Below, piece by piece: positions 1 to 9,500 of a DNA stretch of 19,372 bases. Under the pieces are notes generated by a model that ran no database searches, had not been told where the DNA came from, and saw only the letters and a program-made list of their open reading frames with translations. Each line of letters opens with the position of its first letter. Positions within the stretch are counted from its first letter, which is position 1. The translations under genes and the position numbers were made by a program. The stretch is from Flavipsychrobacter stenotrophus (GTDB lineage Bacteria > Bacteroidota > Bacteroidia > Chitinophagales > Chitinophagaceae), in assembly GCA_947379685.1 (NCBI GenBank), contig CANCOG010000027.1:1-19372 (forward strand), written 5' to 3'.

Positions 1-321
1 CTGGCAACAGAACTTAGTAAGAAAGACACTGGTCAGACAATTTACATACTGGACGAACCAACTACCGGGCTGCATTTTGAAGATATCAAACACCTGCTTT
101 CTGTGCTCAACAGACTGGTAGACCGTGGCAATACAGTGCTCGTTATAGAGCACAATATGGACGTGATAAAAGTAGCTGACTACGTCATTGACATGGGTCC
201 TGAAGGAGGCTCCGGCGGAGGCAAATTAGTTGGTGAAGGCACTCCCGAAAAAATTGCTAAAATAAAGGACAGCTTTACCGGGGTGTTTTTGAAGGATGAG
301 TTGGTTTATGGGAAGAATTGA
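1..321 (+). CDS. uvrA: UvrA excinuclease ABC subunit A, C-terminal fragment
   Basis: This is the last 106 codons of a gene that starts left of the window; the frame is open from base 1 and stops at 319-321. UvrA is the DNA-damage recognition ATPase of nucleotide excision repair and works in the cytoplasm with UvrB. Visible here are the Walker B/D-loop stretch ILDEPTTGLH (residues 17-26 of the fragment) and the H-loop VLVIEHN followed by MDVIKVADYVIDMGPEGG, which together are typical of the second UvrA nucleotide-binding domain. The ending (GTPEKIAK...) is where UvrA normally ends, so the gene appears complete at its 3' end. It converges on the minus-strand gene at 468-1193. Seen: the motifs; known: the family function. 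The assignment is firm although the rest of the protein is not visible. Confidence 0.96.
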   Translation: MATELSKKDTGQTIYILDEPTTGLHFEDIKHLLSVLNRLVDRGNTVLVIEHNMDVIKVADYVIDMGPEGGSGGGKLVGEGTPEKIAKIKDSFTGVFLKDELVYGKN

Positions 322-430
322 AAATCTGCTTCAACTGATTTAAAATCTATGGACTTGGCTTTCGACCTTTGAGAGTTGGCAATGCATAGCAGTTGTGGGC
401 ATGGTGGAAATAAAAAGGTGTAATCATGAA

Positions 431-464
431 CGGGGATGCTGTGGCATTACCCCGATACATTTTA
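431..464 (+). terminator. Possible terminator between the convergent uvrA and 468-1193 genes
   Basis: A stem is formed by 431-439 and 444-454: CGGGG pairs with CCCCG, then ATGC with GCAT, with a TA bulge and a TGTG loop. Downstream on the plus strand the sequence is only moderately T-rich (ATACATTTT), so it is a weak intrinsic terminator for uvrA. The hairpin has no T-run on the minus side. Confidence 0.4.
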
Positions 465-467
465 CTA

Positions 468-1193
468 CTATTTCTTACCCCTTAGCATCCCTTTCGACAA
501 CTTCCGCGCTCTCTTCTTGAGAATAATAAAATGAGTCACACTTCCATTTGTGTACGAACCTGGTTTCAATTTCCCCTGAAAGTCACTATAAGATTTACTA
601 AAAGAAATCAGTGATTCCAGGCTGTCAACAAATTTCATGACCTTTTTACCTTCTTTAATAGTGCGAGATTGGGATGCTGGATTTCCATAAGTTCTAAACT
701 GATAAACTCGGGGAGAGGACGTCTCAATAGAGAAAGTATAACCATCGGACACATCAAACCTTTGCCCAGTGCTGTCCTCATCCCATCCTTTGATGGCTTC
801 ACCCGAAGGCAAGTCGTCGATTGCTCTTGTTAAGGAAAACGCTTGCCTGGCTAACGAAGAGTCAATGGATACCTTATTAAAAAGGACTTTCCGGTCGTTA
901 GAGTTCCTTTTGCCCTCTTTATAAGCATAGTTGGTTAACTGCCCGTGAAACGTTTTAAAATCATCGGTCCATATGTCAGCCACGTGTCCAAATTGATAAA
1001 AACGAAAATGAAAACTATCCGGTGATTTCGTTAAGTCCATTAATTGTAAGCTTGATTCTCTCTCTCTCTTCATTCTAAAAAACGTTTGCGAATCAATTGG
1101 CATTACCTTAGGAATGATAACGAGCTTCCCCTGCTGGGCTACCAATGTGCCAGTCAGGAGTAACACAATAAGCAGGCAACAAAATGTTCTCAT
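468..1193 (-). CDS. Secreted/periplasmic protein of unknown function
   Basis: A 241-residue protein that I do not recognise. Residues 1-19 form a clear Sec signal peptide (Arg at position 2, hydrophobic CCLLIVLLLTGTL core, likely cleavage after LVA before QQGK). There is no lipobox cysteine at the cleavage site, so it is probably a soluble exported protein rather than a lipoprotein. The mature part is hydrophilic, mixed alpha/beta in appearance, and ends in a strongly basic tail (KKRARKLSKGMLRGKK). No catalytic motif, transmembrane segment or T9SS sorting domain is visible. It lies downstream of the RhlE helicase gene but is separated from it by a strong terminator (1276-1314), so it is probably transcribed on its own. 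It converges with uvrA. The start at 1193 is chosen because it gives the signal peptide directly. Confidence 0.75.
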   Translation of the reverse strand: MRTFCCLLIVLLLTGTLVAQQGKLVIIPKVMPIDSQTFFRMKRERESSLQLMDLTKSPDSFHFRFYQFGHVADIWTDDFKTFHGQLTNYAYKEGKRNSNDRKVLFNKVSIDSSLARQAFSLTRAIDDLPSGEAIKGWDEDSTGQRFDVSDGYTFSIETSSPRVYQFRTYGNPASQSRTIKEGKKVMKFVDSLESLISFSKSYSDFQGKLKPGSYTNGSVTHFIILKKRARKLSKGMLRGKK

Positions 1194-1275
1194 AAATGGT
1201 CATCAAACCAAATAAAGAATGGCTTCGCAGCAAACAAATTAATCAATAATAATGGATTGACGAAAATGCCCATAC

Positions 1276-1314
1276 AAAAAAACACCCCCTCCTGAGTTTC
1301 ATCAAAAGGGGGTG
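1276..1314 (-). terminator. Intrinsic terminator of the RhlE helicase gene
   Basis: On the minus strand an 8-bp GC-rich stem (1283-1290 with 1307-1314, CACCCCC/GGGGGTG core) with a 16-nt loop is followed directly by seven T residues (A-run 1276-1282 on the plus strand). It lies 27 nt after the helicase stop codon and isolates that gene from 468-1193. Confidence 0.85.
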
Positions 1315-1340
1315 CAATATTTCTTATAGAAACTTTACGA

Positions 1341-2597
1341 TTAAATAGGTTTCCTATCGTTGTTATTATGACTGAAACGCCTGCGGGGAGCCTGTTTAAT
1401 GGCATTGGGGCGTTGAACTACATCCTTGTTCTTGGGCAGGTTAATGTGTACCATTCCTTCGGCGCTCATCGGGTAAGGGTGGCCTTCTTCAACAGGAATC
1501 TTCATACCAATCAACTTCTCAATATTTCTCCAGTCGGCCCTTTCTTCGCCATCGCAAAACGACATTGCAATACCGCTGGCACCTGCACGGCCGGTTCGGC
1601 CAATACGATGCACATACGTTTCAGGCACTTCCGGTATTTCGTAGTTAATTACATGCGATAGCAAGTCAACATCAATGCCTCTTGCAGCGATATCGGTAGC
1701 TACCAATACGCGAATACGGCTGTCCTTGAAATCTCCAAGCGCACGCTGACGAGCATTCTGGGACTTGTTACCATGAATAGCTGCTGCCTTTATGTCTACT
1801 TTCTCCAGGTCTTTCACAACCTTATCTGCACCATGTTTTGTGCGGGTAAATACCAGAACACGTTTAATTGCCGGGTTCTTCAAAACATGCGTCAGTAATT
1901 GCCTTTTGTCCTTCTTGTCCACAAAAAACACCGACTGTACTACAGTTTCCGCGGTTGTTGATGCAGGCGTTACTTCTACTTTTTCAGGATTAACCAGAAT
2001 GGTGTTGGCAAGCTTCTGTATCTCTGGTGGCATGGTAGCTGAGAAGAACAGCGTCTGCCTTTTTGCAGGGAGTTTCGCTACTACTTTCTTAACATCGTGT
2101 ATGAATCCCATGTCCAGCATACGATCGGCTTCATCAAGTACGAAAATGCTGATATCCTTGAAGCTGATAAACCCCTGGCTCATCAGGTCGAGCAAACGAC
2201 CCGGTGTTGCTATAAGGATATCAATGCCGTGCCTGAGTGCCTGAACCTGTGCTCCCTGCGGAACACCACCAAAAATAACTGTGTGCCTCAGGTGAAGGTT
2301 CCTGCCATAGGCCGCAAAACTCTCACCTATCTGTATGGCTAATTCGCGGGTAGGGGTAAGTATTAATGTCTTGATTACCTTGTGGCTGCGTTCAGCATGC
2401 TGGGCGTGCAATGCCTGTAAAATAGGTATTGCAAATGCAGCTGTTTTTCCGGTACCAGTTTGGGCGCAACCTAAAAGGTCCTTGCCCTGCAATAAAATGG
2501 GTATGGCCTGCTCCTGTATGGGCGTAGGCTGAGTGTACCCTTCAGTCTCGAGCGCCTTTAAAATAGGCGCAATGAGGTTCAAATCGTTAAATGTCAT
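1341..2597 (-). CDS. rhlE: DEAD-box ATP-dependent RNA helicase, RhlE type
   Basis: A 418-residue cytoplasmic RNA helicase that unwinds structured RNA in ribosome assembly or mRNA turnover. All superfamily 2 motifs are visible: Q motif with PTPIQ (24-28), Walker A AQTGTGKT (45-52), motif Ia PTRELA (82-87), GG (110-111), Ib TPGR (131-134), II DEAD (155-158), III SAT (186-188), V region with ARGIDV (305-310), VI HRIGRTGR (330-337). The N-terminus (FNDLNLIAPILKALETEGY) and GCAQTGTGKTAAF resemble RhlE rather than DeaD or DbpA. The C-terminal tail is short and basic (APRRRFSHNNNDRKPI), which could bind RNA; long DeaD-type extensions are absent. The start at 2597 is preferred: an in-frame ATG at 2708 would add 37 residues with no resemblance to the family, in a stretch that instead contains inverted repeats of a 5' leader. 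The symbol is by family resemblance. Confidence 0.93.
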   Translation of the reverse strand: MTFNDLNLIAPILKALETEGYTQPTPIQEQAIPILLQGKDLLGCAQTGTGKTAAFAIPILQALHAQHAERSHKVIKTLILTPTRELAIQIGESFAAYGRNLHLRHTVIFGGVPQGAQVQALRHGIDILIATPGRLLDLMSQGFISFKDISIFVLDEADRMLDMGFIHDVKKVVAKLPAKRQTLFFSATMPPEIQKLANTILVNPEKVEVTPASTTAETVVQSVFFVDKKDKRQLLTHVLKNPAIKRVLVFTRTKHGADKVVKDLEKVDIKAAAIHGNKSQNARQRALGDFKDSRIRVLVATDIAARGIDVDLLSHVINYEIPEVPETYVHRIGRTGRAGASGIAMSFCDGEERADWRNIEKLIGMKIPVEEGHPYPMSAEGMVHINLPKNKDVVQRPNAIKQAPRRRFSHNNNDRKPI

Positions 2598-2622
2598 AGT
2601 TAAATAATAAAGCGCTGTGTGA

Positions 2623-2657
2623 CAATACCAGTATTGGTGTCCCTGTATGGTACAGGG
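2623..2657 (-). promoter_or_regulatory. Two tandem inverted repeats in the helicase 5' leader
   Basis: CCCTGTA-TGG-TACAGGG (2641-2657) is a perfect 7-bp stem with a 3-nt loop. CAATAC-CA-GTATTG (2623-2636) is a perfect 6-bp inverted repeat with a 2-nt centre. Both lie 26-60 nt upstream of the helicase start at 2597. They could be RNA hairpins in the leader or protein-binding sites; the sequence does not decide between these. Confidence 0.4.
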
Positions 2658-2816
2658 ATTGTCAGCAGGCAAACCAGTCCAGATTGCTCTGGGAAGTGTA
2701 TAACGCAATCCGTTTTATGAACGGTTTTAGCTTGCGAAAATAGATGTTTGAAACTGACCCGGGAAGGAACGCAGCAATAAATAATAATGTAAAGGTACGG
2801 TTTTAAAAATAGAATG

Positions 2817-2833
2817 TTGTTATAACAAACATA
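2817..2833 (-). promoter_or_regulatory. Candidate promoter -7 box overlapping a 12-bp palindrome, upstream of the helicase gene
   Basis: On the minus strand TATGTTTG (2826-2833) fits the Bacteroidota -7 consensus TAnnTTTG. A perfect palindrome TTGTTATAACAA (2817-2828) overlaps its downstream end, at the expected transcription start. A matching -33 TTTG at the usual spacing is not evident. If used, the leader would be roughly 220 nt. Confidence 0.35.
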
Positions 2834-2875
2834 AAGGTGAACACTAATGCTTCCCTTTATGCCTGTGGTATCTAT

Positions 2876-3328
2876 TTATAACTCCTCGCTTCCTGATTCC
2901 GGTTCAAAATCAAGTACTATCGAATTCATACAATACCGCTGCCCGGTAGGCGCAGGGCCATCGTCAAAAATATGCCCGAGGTGAGAGTCGCACCGGCCGC
3001 AAAGCACTTCTGTGCGTCGCATGCCGTGAGTATTATCGGGCACATAACTCACACTGCCCTCATGCATCGACTCATAAAAACTTGGCCATCCGCATCCGCT
3101 CGAAAATTTGGCGTCCGACTTAAACAACGGGTTACCACAAACAGCGCAATAGTAAGTGCCCCTTGTATCGGTGCGCCAGTACTTGCCCTTAAAAGCCCAT
3201 TCCGTCCCCTTTTCACGGGCAACCTTATAAACATCAGAGGGAAGTATACCTTTCCATTCTTCATTACTCACTTCAAGGTGAAGGGTATCTGTCCGCGAAT
3301 AATGTGGGTTCAATTTAATATCTGCCAT
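2876..3328 (-). CDS. msrB: Peptide-methionine (R)-S-oxide reductase MsrB
   Basis: A 150-residue enzyme that reduces methionine-R-sulfoxide in proteins, repairing oxidative damage with electrons usually from thioredoxin. The structural zinc site is seen as two CxxC pairs, C61/C64 (YCAVCG) and C110/C113 (LCGRCD). The catalytic cysteine is C133 in RYCMNS. C79 in SGCGWPSFY is 54 residues earlier, the spacing of the resolving cysteine in characterised two-Cys MsrB proteins. HLGHIFDDGP (116-125) is the usual active-site loop. Length is normal for a stand-alone MsrB. An in-frame ATG at 3418 would add 30 residues with a hydrophobic stretch, but a TAACTTTG -7 box at 3352-3359 lies inside that extension, and MADIKLN at 3328 gives the family length, so 3328 is chosen. 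It is 279 nt upstream of the helicase gene on the same strand and probably a separate unit. Confidence 0.95.
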   Translation of the reverse strand: MADIKLNPHYSRTDTLHLEVSNEEWKGILPSDVYKVAREKGTEWAFKGKYWRTDTRGTYYCAVCGNPLFKSDAKFSSGCGWPSFYESMHEGSVSYVPDNTHGMRRTEVLCGRCDSHLGHIFDDGPAPTGQRYCMNSIVLDFEPESGSEEL

Positions 3329-3351
3329 AGCTAAAGTTGTTAGAGGAGTTT

Positions 3352-3359
3352 CAAAGTTA
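3352..3359 (-). promoter_or_regulatory. Candidate -7 box for msrB
   Basis: TAACTTTG on the minus strand matches TAnnTTTG and lies 23 nt before the msrB ATG at 3328. No convincing -33 element is seen. It supports the shorter MsrB start. Confidence 0.35.
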
Positions 3360-3448
3360 AGGAAGCAAGCGACTCCCCGCTTTATAAACGTCAAAAACAA
3401 GCCAACTGGTTTGTTCATACAGGGAATTAAGGTTGCATTAACACAATC

Positions 3449-3487
3449 AAAAAAAATAATGCGGATGCACCGAAGCGCATCCGCATT
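3449..3487 (-). terminator. Intrinsic terminator of giant surface gene 1
   Basis: An 11-bp perfect stem (3458-3468 with 3477-3487) with an 8-nt loop is followed on the minus strand by AT and eight T residues. It begins 25 nt after the stop at 3512 and shares its ATGCGGATG core with the terminators at 9981-10024 and 18457-18494. Confidence 0.9.
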
Positions 3488-3511
3488 TGATAAAACTGAA
3501 TTACTTTCCGA

Positions 3512-6500
3512 TTATTGTATTACAACCTTCCTGGTATATACATTACCATCTGCCTGAACGCGCAGGAGGTAAGTTCCTGCAGCGAATTGGCTCATATCGA
3601 AATACATAGTTTGCTCGCTGTTAGATTTTACCTCAATCACCTTGCCGCTGATATCGGTGATAACTACCGTAGCATTCGCAGTCCCCTCAGGTAATTCAAG
3701 GGTAAATGCACCATTATTCGGGTTAGGGTAAATCTTGATGTCGCCATGTTCTTCATCAACTGACGAGCCTCCCGTAAAACCACGATGTGCGGTAATGGTG
3801 ATCACCTTCGATAAGGAAGCAGTGCCGCAGCTTGTAGAAACAGTATATACAACTGTGTCTGTGCCTGTAGCAACACCATGAACAATTCCCGTTGTGTTAA
3901 CGGTAGCCAGACTGGTATTGCGGCTGGTCCATGTACCGCCTGAAACGGTTGTAGTCAATACTATATTCGCACCGACAGCAACAGATGACGGACCCGAAAT
4001 AGTACCTGCACTTGCTGTGGTCACACTCAGTGCCTTTGTCTTTGTTGATGTACCACAACCATTAGTGATAAAGTAGGTTATGATGGTAGCTCCGCTGGAA
4101 ATACCTGTAACCACACCCGATGAAGTAATTGTAGCTGCGGCAGTATTACTGCTTATCCAACCACCACCGCTAAACGAATCGGTAAGCGTAGTGGTGGCAC
4201 CTGCGCAAACTGACGAAGCACCAGAGATAATAGAAACATATGGCAATGCGTTAACCGTAAAGGCCTTGGTTGCAAACGCTGATCCGCAACCGGAAGTTGC
4301 CGTATAGGTAATAGTAACACTTCCTGCGGCAACACCAGTTACAACACCAGTTGTACTAATACTGGCCACCGAAGGATTACTGCTGCTCCAGGTGCCACCG
4401 GTCACTGAATTGCTAAGTGTTGCAGAAGCTCCGCGACATACAGCCGCCACTCCTGAAATAGTGCCTGCGCTTCCCGAAGCGGCTACAGCGATTGACCTCG
4501 TAGCTATTGCGGTTGCACATGTGCTGGAAACATAATAGGTAATGGTCACAGTTCCACCTGTAACACCTCTAACAACTCCTGTAGATGCAACCACAGTTGC
4601 AACGGCAGTATTGCTACTCAGCCATGTTCCGCCGGTTGCAGAACTGGTCAATGTAATTGTTGTGCCTGTACAAACTACGGTTGGGCCTGAAAGAGTACCT
4701 GCACTAGGCAAGCTGCCTACAGTCATACCCTTTGCTGCACTGGCCGTTCCGCAAGCATTTGAATTTGTGTAAGAAATGATCACTGATCCTGCGCTTACGC
4801 CGGTTACTGTCCCAGAGCTGTTCACAGAAGCTATGGAAGCATTACTTGTGCTCCACGTACCACCGCTGGTTGTATCCACCAAAACCGTACTTAAACCCGC
4901 ACAAACCGATGAGGCTCCGGTAATACTACCTGCAGAAGGGGCAGCGCTTACAGTTATTGATTTAGTGGCAACTGCTGTACCGCAGATACCGGTTACTGAA
5001 TACGAAATAGTTACAGTGCCCGCAGCCACAGGTATTACAATACCGCCAGTACTTACTGTCGCCAATGATGGGTTACTGCTGGTCCAGGTACCACCTGATA
5101 CAGAATTAGTAAGAGTAATTGTAGTGCCGGTACAAGCTGTTGAAGCACCTGATATAGTGCCCGCATTTGGCGAAGCATTTACCACCATACTCTTGGTTAC
5201 AGTCATAGTACCGCAGCTACCAGTTACAGCATAACTTATGGTTGCCGTTCCTACAGCAACTCCCGTTACAACACCTGCCGAATTAACACTTGCTATCGAT
5301 GCATTACTTGAACTCCATGTGCCACCGGTGGTCGCATCCGTAAGTGTAGTTGTTACTCCAGTACAAACTGACGAAGCTCCTGATATTGCACCTATTGTAG
5401 TTGCTGCATTTACAACCATAGTTGTTGTGCGCGAAGTAGATCCGCAGCTGTTTGTCACGGTATACGATATTGTGGCGGTTCCAGCACTTATACCCGTAAC
5501 CACGCCAGAGGCACTAATAGTTGCAACCGAAGTAGCTGAACTACTCCAGGTGCCGCCAGTCGTTGCGTCGCTGAGTGTAGCAGTAGCTCCTGCACAAATT
5601 GTGGTAGTACCTGTAATAATGGCTGGAGTAGCGGGTGGCGCCGTAACGACAATTCCACGTGTAGCTGACACGGTGCCGCAACTGTTAGAAATGGTATAAG
5701 AAATTGTCGCTGTTCCTGCAGCAACTCCTGTGGCAACTCCAGTAGACGAGCCGATAGTAATGATAGAACTGGTTCCTGAGCTCCAAACACCACCTGAAGT
5801 GGCATCGGTAAGTGTTACTGATCCACCAACACAAACAGCTGTCGGGCCACTTATTGAACCCGGTGTTGCCGGTGCAGCTGTTACGGTAACAGTTACTGAA
5901 CTGGACGAAGTGCCGCAGCTGTTCGTTAATGTATAAGAGATAGTGGTTGTACCAGCAGAAACTCCCGTAACCACGCCAGAGGAAGCGCTTACAGTTGCAA
6001 CCGAAGTTGAAGTGCTTGTCCAGACACCACCTGAAGTGACATCAGTGAGCGTGGTTGTTGCGCCAACACAAACTGCAGGGGTACCGGTAATTGCCGCTAC
6101 TGAAGGTGCACCACCAACGGTGATAGTCTTCGTTGCCACAACGGTTCCACAGCTACCAGAAATAGAATATGAAATAACTACAGTTCCTGCGGAAACCCCG
6201 GTTACTACACCGGAACTTGCAACAGTTGCTATAGATGTATTAGCACTTGACCAACTACCACCTGAAACTGAATCTGCAAGCGTAATTGATGCGCCTACAC
6301 AAACTGAAGATGGTCCGGAAATTGTGCCTGCCGAGGAAGAACCAGCAATAACGGTAACGGTTTGGGCTACATCAGTAGTTCCACAGCTGCTGGTTACAGA
6401 ATATGTAATGAAAGCGGTACCAGCAGTTACCCCGGTAACTAATCCTGTGCCCATGCCAACTGTAGCTATACCTGGAGTGCTAGTGACCCAAATGCCACCT

Positions 6501-9500
6501 GACGTCGCATCAGTCAAAGTTATTACAGAACCGACACAAACTGTTGTAGGGCCGGATATTGCAGCAACCGAAGGAGCTCCCCCGGTAACTTTCCTGATAC
6601 GGTAATTACTGTATTCACCTATAATAATATTGCCTGAAGCATCGGTTGTAACAGAGGTAGGCAGGTTCAGCATGGCTGCAGTTGCTGCGCCGCCATCGCC
6701 CGAAAAGCCGGAAGTACCGGTACCCGCTACGCTGGTGATAATACCTGAGGTATTTATTCTGCGCACCCTGTTGTTATACTGATCTGAGATGTAAATGTTT
6801 CCTGCATTGCTCACGAAAACGCCTGAAGGGCGGTTCAATTGTGCAGCTGTTGCGGGACCACCATCTCCACCACTCCCTGATGATCCTGTACCGGCAACGG
6901 TAGAGATAATACCGGAAGTATTTACCTTACGTAGTCTGTGGTTTGTATTGTCCAGCAAATATAGATTACCAGCCCCGTCAGTTGCTATTGAAGCGACATT
7001 GGATATGTTTGCGGCTGTTGCAGCCCCACCATCCCCAGAGAATCCCGATGTCCCGGTACCGGCATAAGTAGAGATAATGCCTGAAGAATTTACTTTGCGA
7101 ATGCGGGAATTGCCATAGTCTGAAATATAAACGTTTCCCGACGCATCGCATGCCACTGAAGTAATGATCCCAAGTTTTGCAGCCGTTGCTGCACCGCCAT
7201 CGCCACTATATCCCGTAGTTCCGTTACCGGCAAACGTTGAAATAACGCCTGATGTATTTACTTTACGGACCCTGTAGTTACTGGCATCAGAAATATACAA
7301 GTTTCCAGACGCATCCATGGCAAGCCCATTGCAGCCAGACAATGTTGCCGCTGTAGCTGCTCCACCATCGCCGCTGTACCCACCACCTGCAGAACCGGCA
7401 AACAAAGTAATAATTCCTGATGTACTGATCTTACGTACAATGTTGTTGTACGCATCGACCATGTATACATTGCCAGATGCATCAGCGACAACCGAAGACA
7501 AGCCAGCCAGAGTAGCCGCAGTAGCGGCACCACCATCGCCACTATGGCCATTGGTACCGCTACCGGCTATTGTAGTGATTGTAGTACATGTCGTTCCACC
7601 TGTATAAGTGACACATGATACTGAAGAGTTTGCAGAAGTACTAGTATAAGGACAGGCAACAACACATCGATAGCATGTGTTCGCACTAATCCCCGAAAAA
7701 TTATAAGTACTGTTTGTAGCACCAGATATATTGGTATATGTTCCTCCGCTTGACGCAGCTGACTGCCACTGGTATGTGATACCGCCAGAAGTAGAAGCCC
7801 CTGACAAGCTAAGCGTAACCGTAGTAGAAGAATCACCACTTGCAGGGCTGGCAGTAGCTGTACCTCCGGTAGGTGTACCACTACATACTGAACCACCTGT
7901 ACCGGAAACTGATCCACATGTTGAAGCGGATGTTCCGCCTCCCGTTACAGTAACACAGCCTGAATAGGCAGTAGCGGAAGACGGGCAAAACTGTACATAA
8001 ATATTGGTAGATGATATTGTTCCTCCAGTATAAGAAATGGTATATGACGAAACCCAGGAACTTGCCCCTACAGTGCCGCTAACTGAATAACCAGCAGGCG
8101 CAGTAACAGTGACAGTTCCCGAAGATGGTGTAAGGTAAGTACCTGTAACAGTGAAGTAACTTGCACTGGAGCACGAACCCACTGTGACCGTACCAAAAGA
8201 AAGCGAAGTAGGTGCCAGAGTGATAACTGGCGGAGGAATAATATTTACTGTATAATCTCTCGCCTCTCCATAATAATAACTTGAACCACCGCAAGGGTTA
8301 ATAGAAGGATAAGATGGTGTAGAATAAACAACGAATACCCTCATTCTGTGGCTTCCCAAAGTCGCAGATGATGGAACAGCAATTGAATAAGGACGTATAC
8401 CGGTGAAGGTATTAGAACCACCCACACTTTCTGAACTCTCAAAAGTACCGTTATCATTAAAATCGATCCAGGTTTGTGTATTCAATGCATAAGAAGAGGT
8501 AGTTTGCACTGACGCTGTATAGGTAGTTGCCTGAACCAACGAACATGACATGGAGGTCATGTCCATGTACCCGGTTCCGTTACAAGTAGCAGTATCGAGA
8601 ATGGATGTACTTGAAGCACCATTAAGCGTAAACCTTGAAATTGACATGCGATAAGAAGTGCAGCCTGTTGAAGCTGAAGAAAAAGTTGGTGAGCAGTAAC
8701 AAGCCGAGGCATAGTTAACAAAAACCGGTGAAGAAAATGCCGAAGAACCTGAACACGAAACCGAACAACGGTAATACTTCGCCGATGTTTCAGTGGTGGC
8801 ATATGATACCGTTGTTGCCCCTGACATGGTTGTCCATGTTGAACCGTCAGGAGAAGACTGCCACTGATAGGTCAAACCAGAAGCTGAAGTACTGCCAGAA
8901 AGATTTAAGGTAAAACTGAGCGAAGGACAAACTGTAGGCAAAGTTGATGTTGCGGTGCCTGCACTTGGCGTGCCGCTGCACGATGCCGTAGCAACCACAC
9001 GTACCTGATAATCCCTGCCTTCTCCATATTCCATGCCGCTCCCGCCGCAAGGATTAATTGTAGGATAACTGCCGGAATAATGATCACAAGTTATAACCCT
9101 CATGCGGTGCGTACCCAGTGCTGCAGATGCAGGTATAGTTACAGAGAAAGTAGTGTACGATGTATAGGCATTTAGCCCGCCAACGCTCTCGCTCGATTCG
9201 AACGTCGTGTTGTTATTGAAGTCAATATAGACCTGGCCATTCATGCTGGAATAACCTCCCGGCGCATATGACAACCCGGCAGTATAAGTACCGCCTTGCT
9301 GAACGAGTACTGAGTCAGCACCATAGAAATTCTGGTAACCGGACCCTGTACAGTTGGCACTGTCTACAATAGTCGTTCCGCTGTGCCCGTTTAAGGTAAA
9401 CAATCCAATCGTGTACCCATAGGTAGTGCACGCAGCAGACGCATACACAAAACTGGGCGTACACTGGCTGTAACCAGCATTTGGCATTGCCCAAACTGAT

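Noticed and set aside
1190..1405. 71-residue minus-strand frame between the unknown gene and the helicase gene
   Set aside because: It overlaps the end of the helicase gene and runs through its terminator hairpin; no protein-like features.
2598..2708. 37-residue N-terminal extension of the helicase
   Set aside because: It does not resemble the family and the DNA contains inverted repeats typical of a leader; the family N-terminus starts at 2597.
2831..2860. ATAAAGG...CCTTTAT hairpin as an msrB terminator
   Set aside because: A 7-bp AT-rich stem with a 16-nt loop and no real T-run after it; too weak to call.
3894..6605. Series of long plus-strand frames (for example 4776-5234, 5238-5699, 5943-6605) rich in Val, Pro and Thr, lying opposite the Big_2 array
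   Set aside because: They repeat with the Big_2 period and simply read the complement of Thr/Ser/Gly/Val-rich repeat codons. They have no signal, domain or independent start context, while the minus frame carries clear domains throughout.
6581..7588. Regular 168-bp repeats considered as a CRISPR array or non-coding satellite
   Set aside because: The period is codon-based, there is no alternation of constant repeats and unique spacers, and the translation gives canonical NHL repeats.
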